NCBI GenBank assembly: GCA_013298455.1
Contig: JAAFHR010000185.1
Location: forward strand, 1-6,718
DNA length: 6,718 nt
DNA from: Betaproteobacteria bacterium
GTDB lineage: Bacteria > Pseudomonadota > Gammaproteobacteria > Burkholderiales > Casimicrobiaceae
Direction of reading: 5' to 3'
Translations under genes and position numbers: made by a program
Shown here: positions 1-6,392 of the stretch, in pieces
Layout: every line of letters starts with the position of its first letter
Numbering within the stretch: the first letter of the stretch is position 1
The notes under the pieces: generated by a model
What the model was told of the DNA's origin: nothing
The model's input: only the letters and a program-made list of their open reading frames with translations
The model's database searches: none

Positions 1-380
1 TGCCCGGCGAAGGCCAAGAGTCCGCCCAACGCGAAGAAAGCGATGAGCGCCGCTGCATGGGCGATCGACGCGCGTTTGCCCGCGATGAGCGCAACCACTA
101 CCGCGATCACCATCAAGCCTTCGATCAAACCAAAGCGAAACCATCGCCCCAACGCAGTCCAGTTGTAGGCAATGAAACAGATCAACGCGCTCGAAGCAAC
201 AGCTGCACCACCAACCACCGCTAAGCGCAGCAAGAACGTGTGCCACTGGCTAGCGTTGGGTGTGATGTCGAGGAGTTCGCGAGCACGGTGGAGCGTGTTC
301 GCGTTGAGCGAACCGTTTCCAGCAAGCGCGCGAAGATCTTCGTCGTTGAGCGCTGCGTCTATGGGGTTAGTTGTTTGCAT
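1..380 (-). CDS. DUF2157-like membrane protein, N-terminal part (truncated by window edge)
   Basis: An open frame runs on the minus strand from an ATG at 380-378 to the window edge, giving 126 residues with no stop. Residues 1-48 are soluble and mostly helical, starting MQTTNPIDAALNDEDLRALA. Hydrophobic segments follow at about 51-71, 84-100 and 106-126, so at least three membrane helices are visible. The motif AYNWTALGRWFRFGLIEGL (residues 71-89), an 'NW' followed by a basic patch after the first helix, resembles the family of predicted membrane proteins called DUF2157, whose function is not established. The assignment rests on recalled family appearance rather than a search. A weak Shine-Dalgarno-like GGGAA lies 4 bases before the ATG. 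The gene is downstream of ycaO on the same strand, 135 bases after its stop, so it may be read from ycaO or from its own promoter; I see no convincing promoter in the gap. Confidence 0.78.
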   Translation of the reverse strand, partial: MQTTNPIDAALNDEDLRALAGNGSLNANTLHRARELLDITPNASQWHTFLLRLAVVGGAAVASSALICFIAYNWTALGRWFRFGLIEGLMVIAVVVALIAGKRASIAHAAALIAFFALGGLLAFAG

Positions 381-454
381 CGTGTTCCCGAAAGTTGGTG
401 ACATATTGCAATGATCGTGCGTCGTGGCGGTTTGCGTTGAATGGTGTCCCCGTA

Positions 455-471
455 GTAGCGAATAACGCTAC
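455..471. other. Small inverted repeat between ycaO and the DUF2157-like gene
   Basis: GTAGCG (455-460) and CGCTAC (466-471) form a perfect 6-base stem around the loop AATAA. It sits 45 bases past the ycaO stop on the minus strand. There is no T-run on either side, so it is not a typical intrinsic terminator. It could be an attenuating or RNA-stabilising hairpin, a protein binding site, or chance. Confidence 0.3.
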
Positions 472-515
472 GCTCGGAATCGTTTGCTGCAGCTCAAAGC
501 AAATTTGTCACCGCG

Positions 516-2258
516 TTAGGCGTTACCCACCCCGCCCAGCGGATGAATCTTGTCATACGCTTCCAAAAGCCGTTGATGCATCACACAACCCTGCATCGTC
601 AGCCCCGGCGCTGAGAGCCCCATGAACCGATTTTCTTGCGCGATGAGGGCTTGCGCTTGCTTCACCACGTTCGCGCCGTAGAGCGAATCGAGCGCGCCCG
701 TGTAGCTCTCCGCTGAGCCGATGTCATCTAAACCGAGGATGTTTTCAATGCAGGCGTAGACGATGCGGCGCTTGGGATCGAGCTGATCGAAATGGCGCAC
801 CCATTCGCAGCCTTCGAGCGTGGCGTCGCGATCACCGCAGGCCAGCGCCAGAAGCGTCTTGAGTTCGCCCACTCGAAGATCTGCCCACATCGAATCTGCA
901 TCAACGGCCATACCGATCAACAGTGGCAGCGGCCGCTGATCGGCGAGCTCGGATTCGTTCAATGTGTCAAGCAAATCGGCGCATTCGTCGTCATCTAAAT
1001 CGGTGAGATTGAGCACGGCTTCGCGGAAATCGTTGGCGACGCTGTTGTTCTCGAAATCCAGATCATCGATGGGATAAATTTCTGACATGCCGGGCACCAA
1101 AATTCGGCAGCCGTACACGCCCAAATGCGTGAAATCCGCGACGTAGATATCAAAGCCGTCTTGATGAATTCGATCCACCGACCATGCGTAATCGTCAGCG
1201 GTGTTGGTCGCGAAATTCCAATCAACGAAGGGGTAGTCGGGCGTGTCGCCCAAGAACTGCCAATGAATCACGCCGCTCGAATCAACGAAATGAATTTCGA
1301 TGTTGGTGGAGCTGGCGGTTTCCTCCAAATCAAAACCCGGCGCTGGAAAACCGGCGAGCGAATCGAGCGCGCGGCCTTGCAGCAATTCGGTGAGCGCGCG
1401 CTCCAGTGCCACTTCGAATCGTGGATGCGCGCCGAAGCTCGCGAAGCAGCCTTGATCTTCGGGGTGGAGCAGGGTGACGTTCATCACCGGATACTTGCCA
1501 CCGAGTGACGCATCTTTCACGACGATGCCGAAGCCCGCAGCCCGGAGCGCTTTGATGCCCGCTTCGATGCGCGGAAAACGCGCGATCACCGCCTCGGGCA
1601 CATCGGGCAAACAGATGCCTTCAGCAATGATGCGGCCTTTGATGTAGCGCTCAAAAATTTCGGAGAGTGCTTGCGTGCGGGCTTCTTTCATCGTGTTGCC
1701 CGCCGACATGCCGTTACTGACGTAAAGATTGCCGATGATGTTGACGGGGATGTAGCTCGTTTCGCCGTCGCGTTCACGAACGTAGGGAATGGCGCAGATG
1801 CCGCGCTCTACGTTGCCGGAGTTAAATTCGACGAGGGTTTGGCTGTCGATATCGCCATTGGGGTTGTAGAACTTATGGAGCGCCGGGTTGAGCATTGCGT
1901 TGGGCCAGCTGCCGTCTTTGTTGGGCGCGAACCATTTTTCTTGCGGGTAGTGAACGTAGGGGCGCGCTGCGATGGCGGGGCCCAAGTAGTAGTGTGTCCA
2001 GAAGTAATTCGTCGAGAGCCGTTCGATGTATTCGCCGAGTGCGCTGGCGCGACAGGCGAGCTCGGTTGCGCCCTTGCCGTTGGTGAATAGGAGCGGGCAA
2101 TCGCGATCACGAATGTGCACCGACCAAATGCCGTCGACGGGATTGAGCCAGCTTTTCTCTTCGATATGAAAGCCCAAATCGAGAAGCTTGGCTTGCATCG
2201 TGGCGATGCTGGATTGGAGGGAGGCGTCTTTGCCGGGGATGAAATTTTCTGTGTTCAT
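516..2258 (-). CDS. ycaO: YcaO, ribosomal protein S12 methylthiotransferase accessory factor
   Basis: This encodes a 580-residue protein close in length and sequence to E. coli YcaO (586 residues), reported to be needed for RimO-dependent beta-methylthiolation of an aspartate in ribosomal protein S12. YcaO-fold proteins bind ATP. Here the N-terminus FIPGKDASLQSSIATMQAKL (6-25), the segment SALGEYIERLSTNYF (72-86), NIIGNLYVSNGMSAGNT (173-189) and ASFGAHPRFEVALERALTEL (273-292) match the E. coli protein. Probable ATP and magnesium ligands are K10, E76, E79, E200, E203 and R287. Residues from about 440 to the end are helical and TPR-like, as in the E. coli C-terminal domain. The end, GGVGNA, lacks the PxPxP tail typical of azoline-forming YcaO enzymes, and no cyclodehydratase partner, dehydrogenase or precursor peptide lies nearby, so a natural-product role is unlikely. 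The frame stays open upstream to 2495, but that part overlaps dnaB. The ATG at 2258 is chosen because it matches the E. coli N-terminus. No Shine-Dalgarno precedes it. Confidence 0.96.
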   Translation of the reverse strand: MNTENFIPGKDASLQSSIATMQAKLLDLGFHIEEKSWLNPVDGIWSVHIRDRDCPLLFTNGKGATELACRASALGEYIERLSTNYFWTHYYLGPAIAARPYVHYPQEKWFAPNKDGSWPNAMLNPALHKFYNPNGDIDSQTLVEFNSGNVERGICAIPYVRERDGETSYIPVNIIGNLYVSNGMSAGNTMKEARTQALSEIFERYIKGRIIAEGICLPDVPEAVIARFPRIEAGIKALRAAGFGIVVKDASLGGKYPVMNVTLLHPEDQGCFASFGAHPRFEVALERALTELLQGRALDSLAGFPAPGFDLEETASSTNIEIHFVDSSGVIHWQFLGDTPDYPFVDWNFATNTADDYAWSVDRIHQDGFDIYVADFTHLGVYGCRILVPGMSEIYPIDDLDFENNSVANDFREAVLNLTDLDDDECADLLDTLNESELADQRPLPLLIGMAVDADSMWADLRVGELKTLLALACGDRDATLEGCEWVRHFDQLDPKRRIVYACIENILGLDDIGSAESYTGALDSLYGANVVKQAQALIAQENRFMGLSAPGLTMQGCVMHQRLLEAYDKIHPLGGVGNA

Positions 2259-2263
2259 AAACG

Positions 2264-2269
2264 AGCATA
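2264..2269 (-). promoter_or_regulatory. Candidate -10 element of ycaO
   Basis: On the minus strand TATGCT (4 of 6 matches to TATAAT) is followed by CGTTT and then the ycaO ATG. Transcription from this element would start at or within a base or two of the start codon, giving a leaderless messenger. No -35 match is seen 16-18 bases upstream, so this is tentative. Confidence 0.3.
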
Positions 2270-2312
2270 GCGCACGTCGATAGGCCTCGCTTTCCGAGGT
2301 GAACCCAACCGA

Positions 2313-2318
2313 TAGAAT
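2313..2318 (+). promoter_or_regulatory. Candidate -10 element of dnaB
   Basis: TAGAAT (5 of 6 matches to TATAAT) is followed by CGTTTC and then the dnaB ATG at 2325. The usual 6-7 base distance to the start point puts transcription start on the A of the ATG. The -35 position (about 2290-2296) matches the consensus poorly. Other promoters further upstream inside ycaO are possible. Confidence 0.38.
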
Positions 2319-2324
2319 CGTTTC

Positions 2325-3764
2325 ATGGCACAAGACCCCGACATTCAGACACTCCGCACACCGCCGCATTCGATTGAAGCGGAGCAATCGGTGCTCGGCG
2401 CATTGATTCTTGACAACAATTCGATCGATAAAGTCGCAGATTTGTTGCGCGCTGAGGATTTTTACAACGAAGGTCATCGGCTGATTTACGAACACATCAA
2501 TCGATTAGCTGCCGACAATCACGCGGCGGATGCGGTCACGGTTTCCGAGAGCCTGCGCGCAGCCAGCAAGCTCGATTACGTGGGCGGTTTGGCCTACATC
2601 GGCGCGATTGCCAATGCGGTGCCGAGCGCGGCCAACGTGCGTCGTTATGCTGAGATAGTGCGAGATCGTTCGATCATGCGACGGCTCGCGGGTGTTGCGA
2701 CCGAAATCGCTGAGGCCGCATTCAACCCCATGGGCAAATCGAGCGAACAACTCTTGGATGAGGCCGAGGGCAAGGTCTTTGAAATTGCTGAATCGGGCGA
2801 TCGAAGTAAAGCCAACTTTGTGTCGCTCTCTGAGTTGAGTGCGCAAGCGATTGAGCGTGTTGAGGAGCTCTATCGCCGTGACAACACGTCGGATGTGACC
2901 GGTATCGCAACGGGCTACAAAGATCTGGATACGATGACGGCTGGCTTGCAGCGCGGCGATTTGGTGATCGTTGCGGGGCGGCCGTCGATGGGGAAAACTG
3001 CGTTTTCTTTGAATATCGCCGAGCATGTGGCGCTGCGATCAAAGTTGCCGGTGGCGGTGTTTTCGATGGAGATGGGCGCGCTGCAATTGGCAATGCGGAT
3101 GATTGGCTCAGTCGGCAAACTCGATCAACATGTTTTGCGAACGGGCCGACTCACCGACGGCGACTGGACGAAGTTCACCGATGCCCTATCCCAGCTCGAT
3201 TCCAGCCCGATGTACATCGATGAATCGCCGGGTTTAAATCCGTACGAACTGCGGGCCAGGGCGCGACGTTTGGCGCGACAAGTGGGCGGTTTGGGCTTGA
3301 TCGTGATCGACTACATCCAGCTCATGAGCAGCACCAGCACGGGTGAAAATCGTGCGACTGAAGTATCGGAAATTTCACGTTCACTCAAGTCGCTCGCCAA
3401 AGAATTGCAAGTGCCGGTGATTGCGCTCTCGCAGCTGAATCGCTCGTTGGAACAGCGCCCGAATAAGCGCCCTGTGATGAGCGATTTGCGTGAATCGGGC
3501 GCCATCGAGCAAGACGCCGACGTGATTTTGTTTATCTACCGTGATGAGGTTTACAACCAAGATTCGCCCAACAAAGGCGTCGCTGAAATCATCATCGGCA
3601 AGCAACGTAACGGCCCGATTGGTACAGTGAACCTGACATTCCGTGGCGAATTCACGCGTTTCGAGAATTACGCCGCGACCGACAATTACATCAACAGCGG
3701 TCCGATTTCGCCGATTCGTTCGTCGACGCAAACGCCGCGATTTGGCGGTGAGTCTCCGTTTTAG
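2325..3764 (+). CDS. dnaB: Replicative DNA helicase DnaB
   Basis: This 479-residue protein (E. coli DnaB has 471) is the hexameric 5'-3' helicase that unwinds DNA at the replication fork and recruits primase. The N-terminal domain spans about 12-115, beginning with the family hallmark PPHSIEAEQSVLGALILDN (13-31). A linker helix region at about 140-185 precedes the RecA-like motor domain. Visible motor motifs are Walker A GRPSMGKT (218-225), the catalytic glutamate in FSMEM (E249), Walker B LIVIDY (D329), the ALSQLNRSLEQRPNKRPVMS stretch (367-386), and GKQRNGP with K426 and R428 as the likely trans-acting basic residues. No intein interrupts these motifs. After the conserved FENYA (446-450) there is a Ser/Pro/Gly/Arg-rich tail of about 29 residues, longer than in E. 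coli. The ATG at 2325 gives the expected N-terminus although no Shine-Dalgarno is present. The gene is flanked by divergent ycaO and convergent icd, so it is probably monocistronic. Confidence 0.99.
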   Translation: MAQDPDIQTLRTPPHSIEAEQSVLGALILDNNSIDKVADLLRAEDFYNEGHRLIYEHINRLAADNHAADAVTVSESLRAASKLDYVGGLAYIGAIANAVPSAANVRRYAEIVRDRSIMRRLAGVATEIAEAAFNPMGKSSEQLLDEAEGKVFEIAESGDRSKANFVSLSELSAQAIERVEELYRRDNTSDVTGIATGYKDLDTMTAGLQRGDLVIVAGRPSMGKTAFSLNIAEHVALRSKLPVAVFSMEMGALQLAMRMIGSVGKLDQHVLRTGRLTDGDWTKFTDALSQLDSSPMYIDESPGLNPYELRARARRLARQVGGLGLIVIDYIQLMSSTSTGENRATEVSEISRSLKSLAKELQVPVIALSQLNRSLEQRPNKRPVMSDLRESGAIEQDADVILFIYRDEVYNQDSPNKGVAEIIIGKQRNGPIGTVNLTFRGEFTRFENYAATDNYINSGPISPIRSSTQTPRFGGESPF

Positions 3765-3870
3765 AGACACTGCTAAGTCAACAGCTTACCGCTGTAGAGC
3801 CAATAGATGTATGGCCATTAGAGGGTTTTGTTGTACTTTTGAAGTAACCGTTTTTCAGTCGCAACCCCAC

Positions 3871-3906
3871 AAATAAAAAGGGCTTCAAACGCTAAGTTTG
3901 AAGCCC
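3871..3906 (-). terminator. Intrinsic terminator of icd
   Basis: GGGCTTCAAAC (3880-3890) and GTTTGAAGCCC (3896-3906) form a perfect 11-base stem with a 5-base loop. Read on the minus strand the hairpin is followed at once by TTTTTATTT, the classical rho-independent layout, and it begins 30 bases after the icd stop codon. On the plus strand the stem is followed by TGATACC with no T-run, so it should stop dnaB transcription poorly. The rest of the dnaB-icd gap (3765-3870) holds only short weak repeats, such as ACAGC/GCTGT at 3781-3795, and no gene. Confidence 0.93.
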
Positions 3907-3936
3907 TGATACCTCGCGCGAACTGTTTCGGTTAAC

Positions 3937-6162
3937 TTACGCGGCGAGGGCTGCGTTGAGCGTTGCACTCGGACGCATCACGGCGTCCACCTTGGCCGGA
4001 TCGGCGCGGTAATAGCCGCCGATGTCAGCAGGTTTGCCTTGCACTGCGGCGAGCTCCGCCACGATCTTGGCTTCGTTATCGGTGAGCTTCTTGGCGATGC
4101 CCGCGAAATGCGCTTGCAGCTGCGCATCATCCGTTTGTCCAGCCAGCGCCTGTGCCCAGTAGAGCGCGAGGTAGAACTGGCTGCCACGGTTATCGAGTTC
4201 GCCAGTTTTTGGCGACGGATTTTTGTTGGTGTCGAGCAGTTTGCCGGTGGCTTGGTCGAGCGTGTCGGCGAGGATTTTGGCCTTCGCGTTGCCCATCTTG
4301 ATGCCCATGTCTTCAAGGCTCACCGCGAGCGCCAAGAACTCGCCCAGCGAATCCCAACGCAAATGGTTTTCCTCAACAAGCTGTTTCACATGCTTCGGCG
4401 CAGAGCCGCCTGCGCCCGTTTCGTACATCCCGCCGCCCGCCATCAGCGGCACGATGGAGAGCATCTTCGCGCTGGTGCCCAGCTCCATGATCGGGAACAA
4501 ATCAGTCAGGTAATCGCGAAGAATGTTGCCTGTGACCGAGATCGTATCGAGGCCGCGAATCACACGCTCCAAGGTGTAGCGCATTGCCCGAACTTGGGAC
4601 ATGTGCTGAATGTCGAGCCCGGTCGTGTCGTGATCCTTCAGGTATAGCTCAACCTTTTTGATCATTTCGTTTTCGTGTGGGCGATACGGATCGAGCCAGA
4701 AGACCGCAGGCATGCCAGAGTTTCGAGCGCGAGTCACGGCGAGCTTCACCCAATCGCGAATCGGCGCGTCTTTCACTTGGCACATGCGCCAAATGTCGCC
4801 CACGTCAACCTCTTGCGAGAGGAGCACTTCGCCGGTGGCGATATCAACGATGTTGGCGGTACCCGCTTCGGCGATTTCGAAGGTTTTGTCGTGAGAGCCG
4901 TATTCTTCGGCTTGCTGCGCCATCAAACCCACGTTTGGAACCGTGCCCATGGTGGCGGGATCGAAGTTGCCGTTGGTTTTGCAGAAATTGATGATCTCTT
5001 GATAAATCCGGGCGAACGTGCTCTCAGGGATCACCGCTTTGGTGTCTTTCGGACGACCATCCGCGCCCCACATCTTGCCGCCGATTCGAATCATGGCGGG
5101 CATCGATGCGTCTACGATCACGTCGTTCGGCGCGTGCAAATTGCTGATGCCTTTGGCTGAATCCACCATCGCCAGCTCGGGGCGATGCTCGTGGCAAGCA
5201 TGCATGTCGCGAATGATTTCTTCGCGCTGGCTCGAGGGCAACGTCGCGATTTTTTCGTAGAGATTCGCAAGACCGTTGTTGACATTCACGCCAAGCGATT
5301 CAAAGAGCTTACCGTGCTTGGCGAACGCTTCTTTGTAGAAGATTTTCACAGCATGACCAAACACGATGGGGTGCGACACCTTCATCATCGTGGCTTTCAC
5401 GTGCAGCGAGAGCATCACACCCGTTTTTCTGGCATCCTCGAAGTGGTACTCGTAGAAATCACAGAGCGCTTTTTTGCTCATGAACATGCTGTCGATGATT
5501 TCACCGGCTTGCAGTTTGGTGAGCGGCTTCAATACCACCGTTTTCCCGCCCTTGGTGATGAGCTCCATCCGCACATCGCGGGCGCGATCCAATGTCATGG
5601 ATTTTTCGCCGTGATAGAAATCGCCGTGCGTCATGTGCGCCACGTGAGTGCGCGATGCCATGCTCCATTCGCCCATGCTGTGAGGGTTTTTGCGAGCAAA
5701 GTTTTTCACGGCGGCAGGGGCGCGGCGATCCGAATTGCCTTCGCGAAGCACTGGGTTCACCGCGCTACCGAGGCACTTTCCATAGCGCGCACGAATTTGC
5801 TTTTCGGCGTCTGTCTTGGGATCTTCGGGGTAGTTCGGGAGCTTGTGGCCCGTGGCTTGCAGCTCAGCAATCGCGGCGGTCAGCTGATGCACCGACGCGC
5901 TGATGTTTGGGAGCTTGATGATGTTGGTATCAGGCAGCAACGTGAGTCGACCCAGCTCTGCCAAATGATCGGGCACCTTTTGCGCGTCGGTCAAATACTC
6001 GGGAAACTCCGCCAGAATCCGCCCCGCCAACGAAATATCGCTTGCCGTAACGGCAATGCCAGCAGGCGCCGTAAACGCGCGCACAATGGGCAGAAACGAA
6101 GCCGTCGCCAGTGCGGGTGCTTCATCGGTAATGGTGTAAATGATCGTGGGCTGGTTGCTCAT
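3937..6162 (-). CDS. icd: Isocitrate dehydrogenase, NADP-dependent, monomeric type
   Basis: This 741-residue enzyme oxidatively decarboxylates isocitrate to 2-oxoglutarate with reduction of NADP in the TCA cycle. Its length fits the monomeric class (about 740 residues), unrelated in length to the roughly 415-residue homodimeric enzyme. Family landmarks are TIIYTITDEAPALATASFLP (6-25), GSAVNPVLREGNSDRRAP (132-149) with substrate-binding candidates S133, N136, R140 and R146, the HGDFYHGEKSMT segment (179-190), HVKATMMKVSHPIVFGHAVK (254-273) with K256, D351 in DVIVDASMPAMIRIGGKMWG (347-366), EEYGSHDKTFEI (419-430) with Y421, and GNILRDYLTDLFPIMELGTS (545-564) with D550 and D554. GGSAPKHVKQ (585-594) and ELDNRGSQFYLALYWAQALA (655-674) fit the cofactor-side domain. 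The ATG at 6162 is chosen because it gives the family N-terminus and has AGGA 8 bases upstream. The frame stays open 34 codons further, but that stretch looks like leader. A strong terminator follows the stop. No damage is visible. Confidence 0.98.
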   Translation of the reverse strand: MSNQPTIIYTITDEAPALATASFLPIVRAFTAPAGIAVTASDISLAGRILAEFPEYLTDAQKVPDHLAELGRLTLLPDTNIIKLPNISASVHQLTAAIAELQATGHKLPNYPEDPKTDAEKQIRARYGKCLGSAVNPVLREGNSDRRAPAAVKNFARKNPHSMGEWSMASRTHVAHMTHGDFYHGEKSMTLDRARDVRMELITKGGKTVVLKPLTKLQAGEIIDSMFMSKKALCDFYEYHFEDARKTGVMLSLHVKATMMKVSHPIVFGHAVKIFYKEAFAKHGKLFESLGVNVNNGLANLYEKIATLPSSQREEIIRDMHACHEHRPELAMVDSAKGISNLHAPNDVIVDASMPAMIRIGGKMWGADGRPKDTKAVIPESTFARIYQEIINFCKTNGNFDPATMGTVPNVGLMAQQAEEYGSHDKTFEIAEAGTANIVDIATGEVLLSQEVDVGDIWRMCQVKDAPIRDWVKLAVTRARNSGMPAVFWLDPYRPHENEMIKKVELYLKDHDTTGLDIQHMSQVRAMRYTLERVIRGLDTISVTGNILRDYLTDLFPIMELGTSAKMLSIVPLMAGGGMYETGAGGSAPKHVKQLVEENHLRWDSLGEFLALAVSLEDMGIKMGNAKAKILADTLDQATGKLLDTNKNPSPKTGELDNRGSQFYLALYWAQALAGQTDDAQLQAHFAGIAKKLTDNEAKIVAELAAVQGKPADIGGYYRADPAKVDAVMRPSATLNAALAA

Positions 6163-6170
6163 CGGTGAGT

Positions 6171-6174
6171 TCCT
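6171..6174 (-). promoter_or_regulatory. Ribosome binding site of icd
   Basis: AGGA on the minus strand stands 8 bases before the ATG at 6162. It decides this start over the in-frame ATG codons further upstream (for instance at 6264), and it contrasts with ycaO and dnaB, which have no such site. Confidence 0.75.
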
Positions 6175-6228
6175 GAGAAAGTGTTGGTGTTCGGCAAGCC
6201 GAGACATAAGCGCTTCGGTAAGCCCGCT

Positions 6229-6257
6229 ATTTTCGCTGAATCTAGATGGGCTGCCAA
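6229..6257 (-). promoter_or_regulatory. Candidate sigma70-type promoter of icd
   Basis: On the minus strand TTGGCA (6257-6252, 5 of 6 matches to TTGACA) is separated by 17 bases from GAAAAT (6234-6229, 4 of 6 to TATAAT). Transcription would begin near 6222, leaving a leader of about 60 bases before the icd ATG. That leader includes an imperfect inverted repeat, GGCAAGCCGA against TCGGTAAGCC, which may be chance. The remaining gap up to the glnD stop (6258-6392) shows no gene and no clear terminator for glnD. Confidence 0.42.
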
Positions 6258-6392
6258 TCAGCAAACACCCGAATTGAGACGCTTATTTGCGTGTGTCGGT
6301 CGGCGTGGCTTGCTGGGTTCGGTCGCGCGCAAAGTCGTGCCCGTCGGCTGGAGCGTCCTTGGGTGCGATCTTACTTGCGCAACTGAATTGCA

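Larger units (their letters stand above)
2259..2324. promoter_or_regulatory. Divergent ycaO/dnaB promoter region
   Basis: Only 66 bases separate the two divergent start codons, so both promoters must lie here or inside the opposite gene. Neither start has a recognisable Shine-Dalgarno. Near the centre, CCTCG (2285-2289) and CGAGG (2295-2299) form a 5-base inverted repeat around CTTTC, a possible operator or a chance repeat. -10-like hexamers are listed separately. No good -35 element is visible for either direction. Confidence 0.6.

Noticed and set aside
1671..2090. Plus-strand open frame of 139 codons opposite ycaO
   Set aside because: Antisense to the conserved core of YcaO; low-complexity Val/Ala/Gly composition typical of a shadow.
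516..2258. YcaO as part of an azole-peptide (TOMM) biosynthesis cluster
   Set aside because: No E1-like partner, dehydrogenase, precursor peptide or transporter is nearby, and the C-terminus lacks the proline-rich tail.
2259..2495. Upstream in-frame extension of ycaO by 79 codons
   Set aside because: It overlaps the dnaB start region on the other strand and has no counterpart in E. coli YcaO, whose N-terminus matches the ATG at 2258.
3752..3795. Short hairpins after dnaB (GTCTC/GAGAC and ACAGC/GCTGT) as a dnaB terminator
   Set aside because: Stems of only 5 bases and no T-run directly after either one.
4039..4647. Plus-strand open frame of 202 codons opposite the 3' part of icd
   Set aside because: Antisense shadow with no recognisable motif and no ribosome binding site.
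5185..6168. Long plus-strand open frame (327 codons) opposite icd
   Set aside because: It is fully antisense to a strongly conserved enzyme. Its product is rich in His, Arg and Phe without family features, as expected from a codon-bias shadow.
6193..6225. Imperfect inverted repeat in the icd leader, possible riboswitch
   Set aside because: The stem has two internal mismatches and no known aptamer architecture is recognisable. Too weak to call.
6163..6264. Upstream in-frame extension of icd by 34 codons
   Set aside because: The family N-terminus and a well-placed AGGA support the ATG at 6162. The extension would also overlap the promoter candidate.
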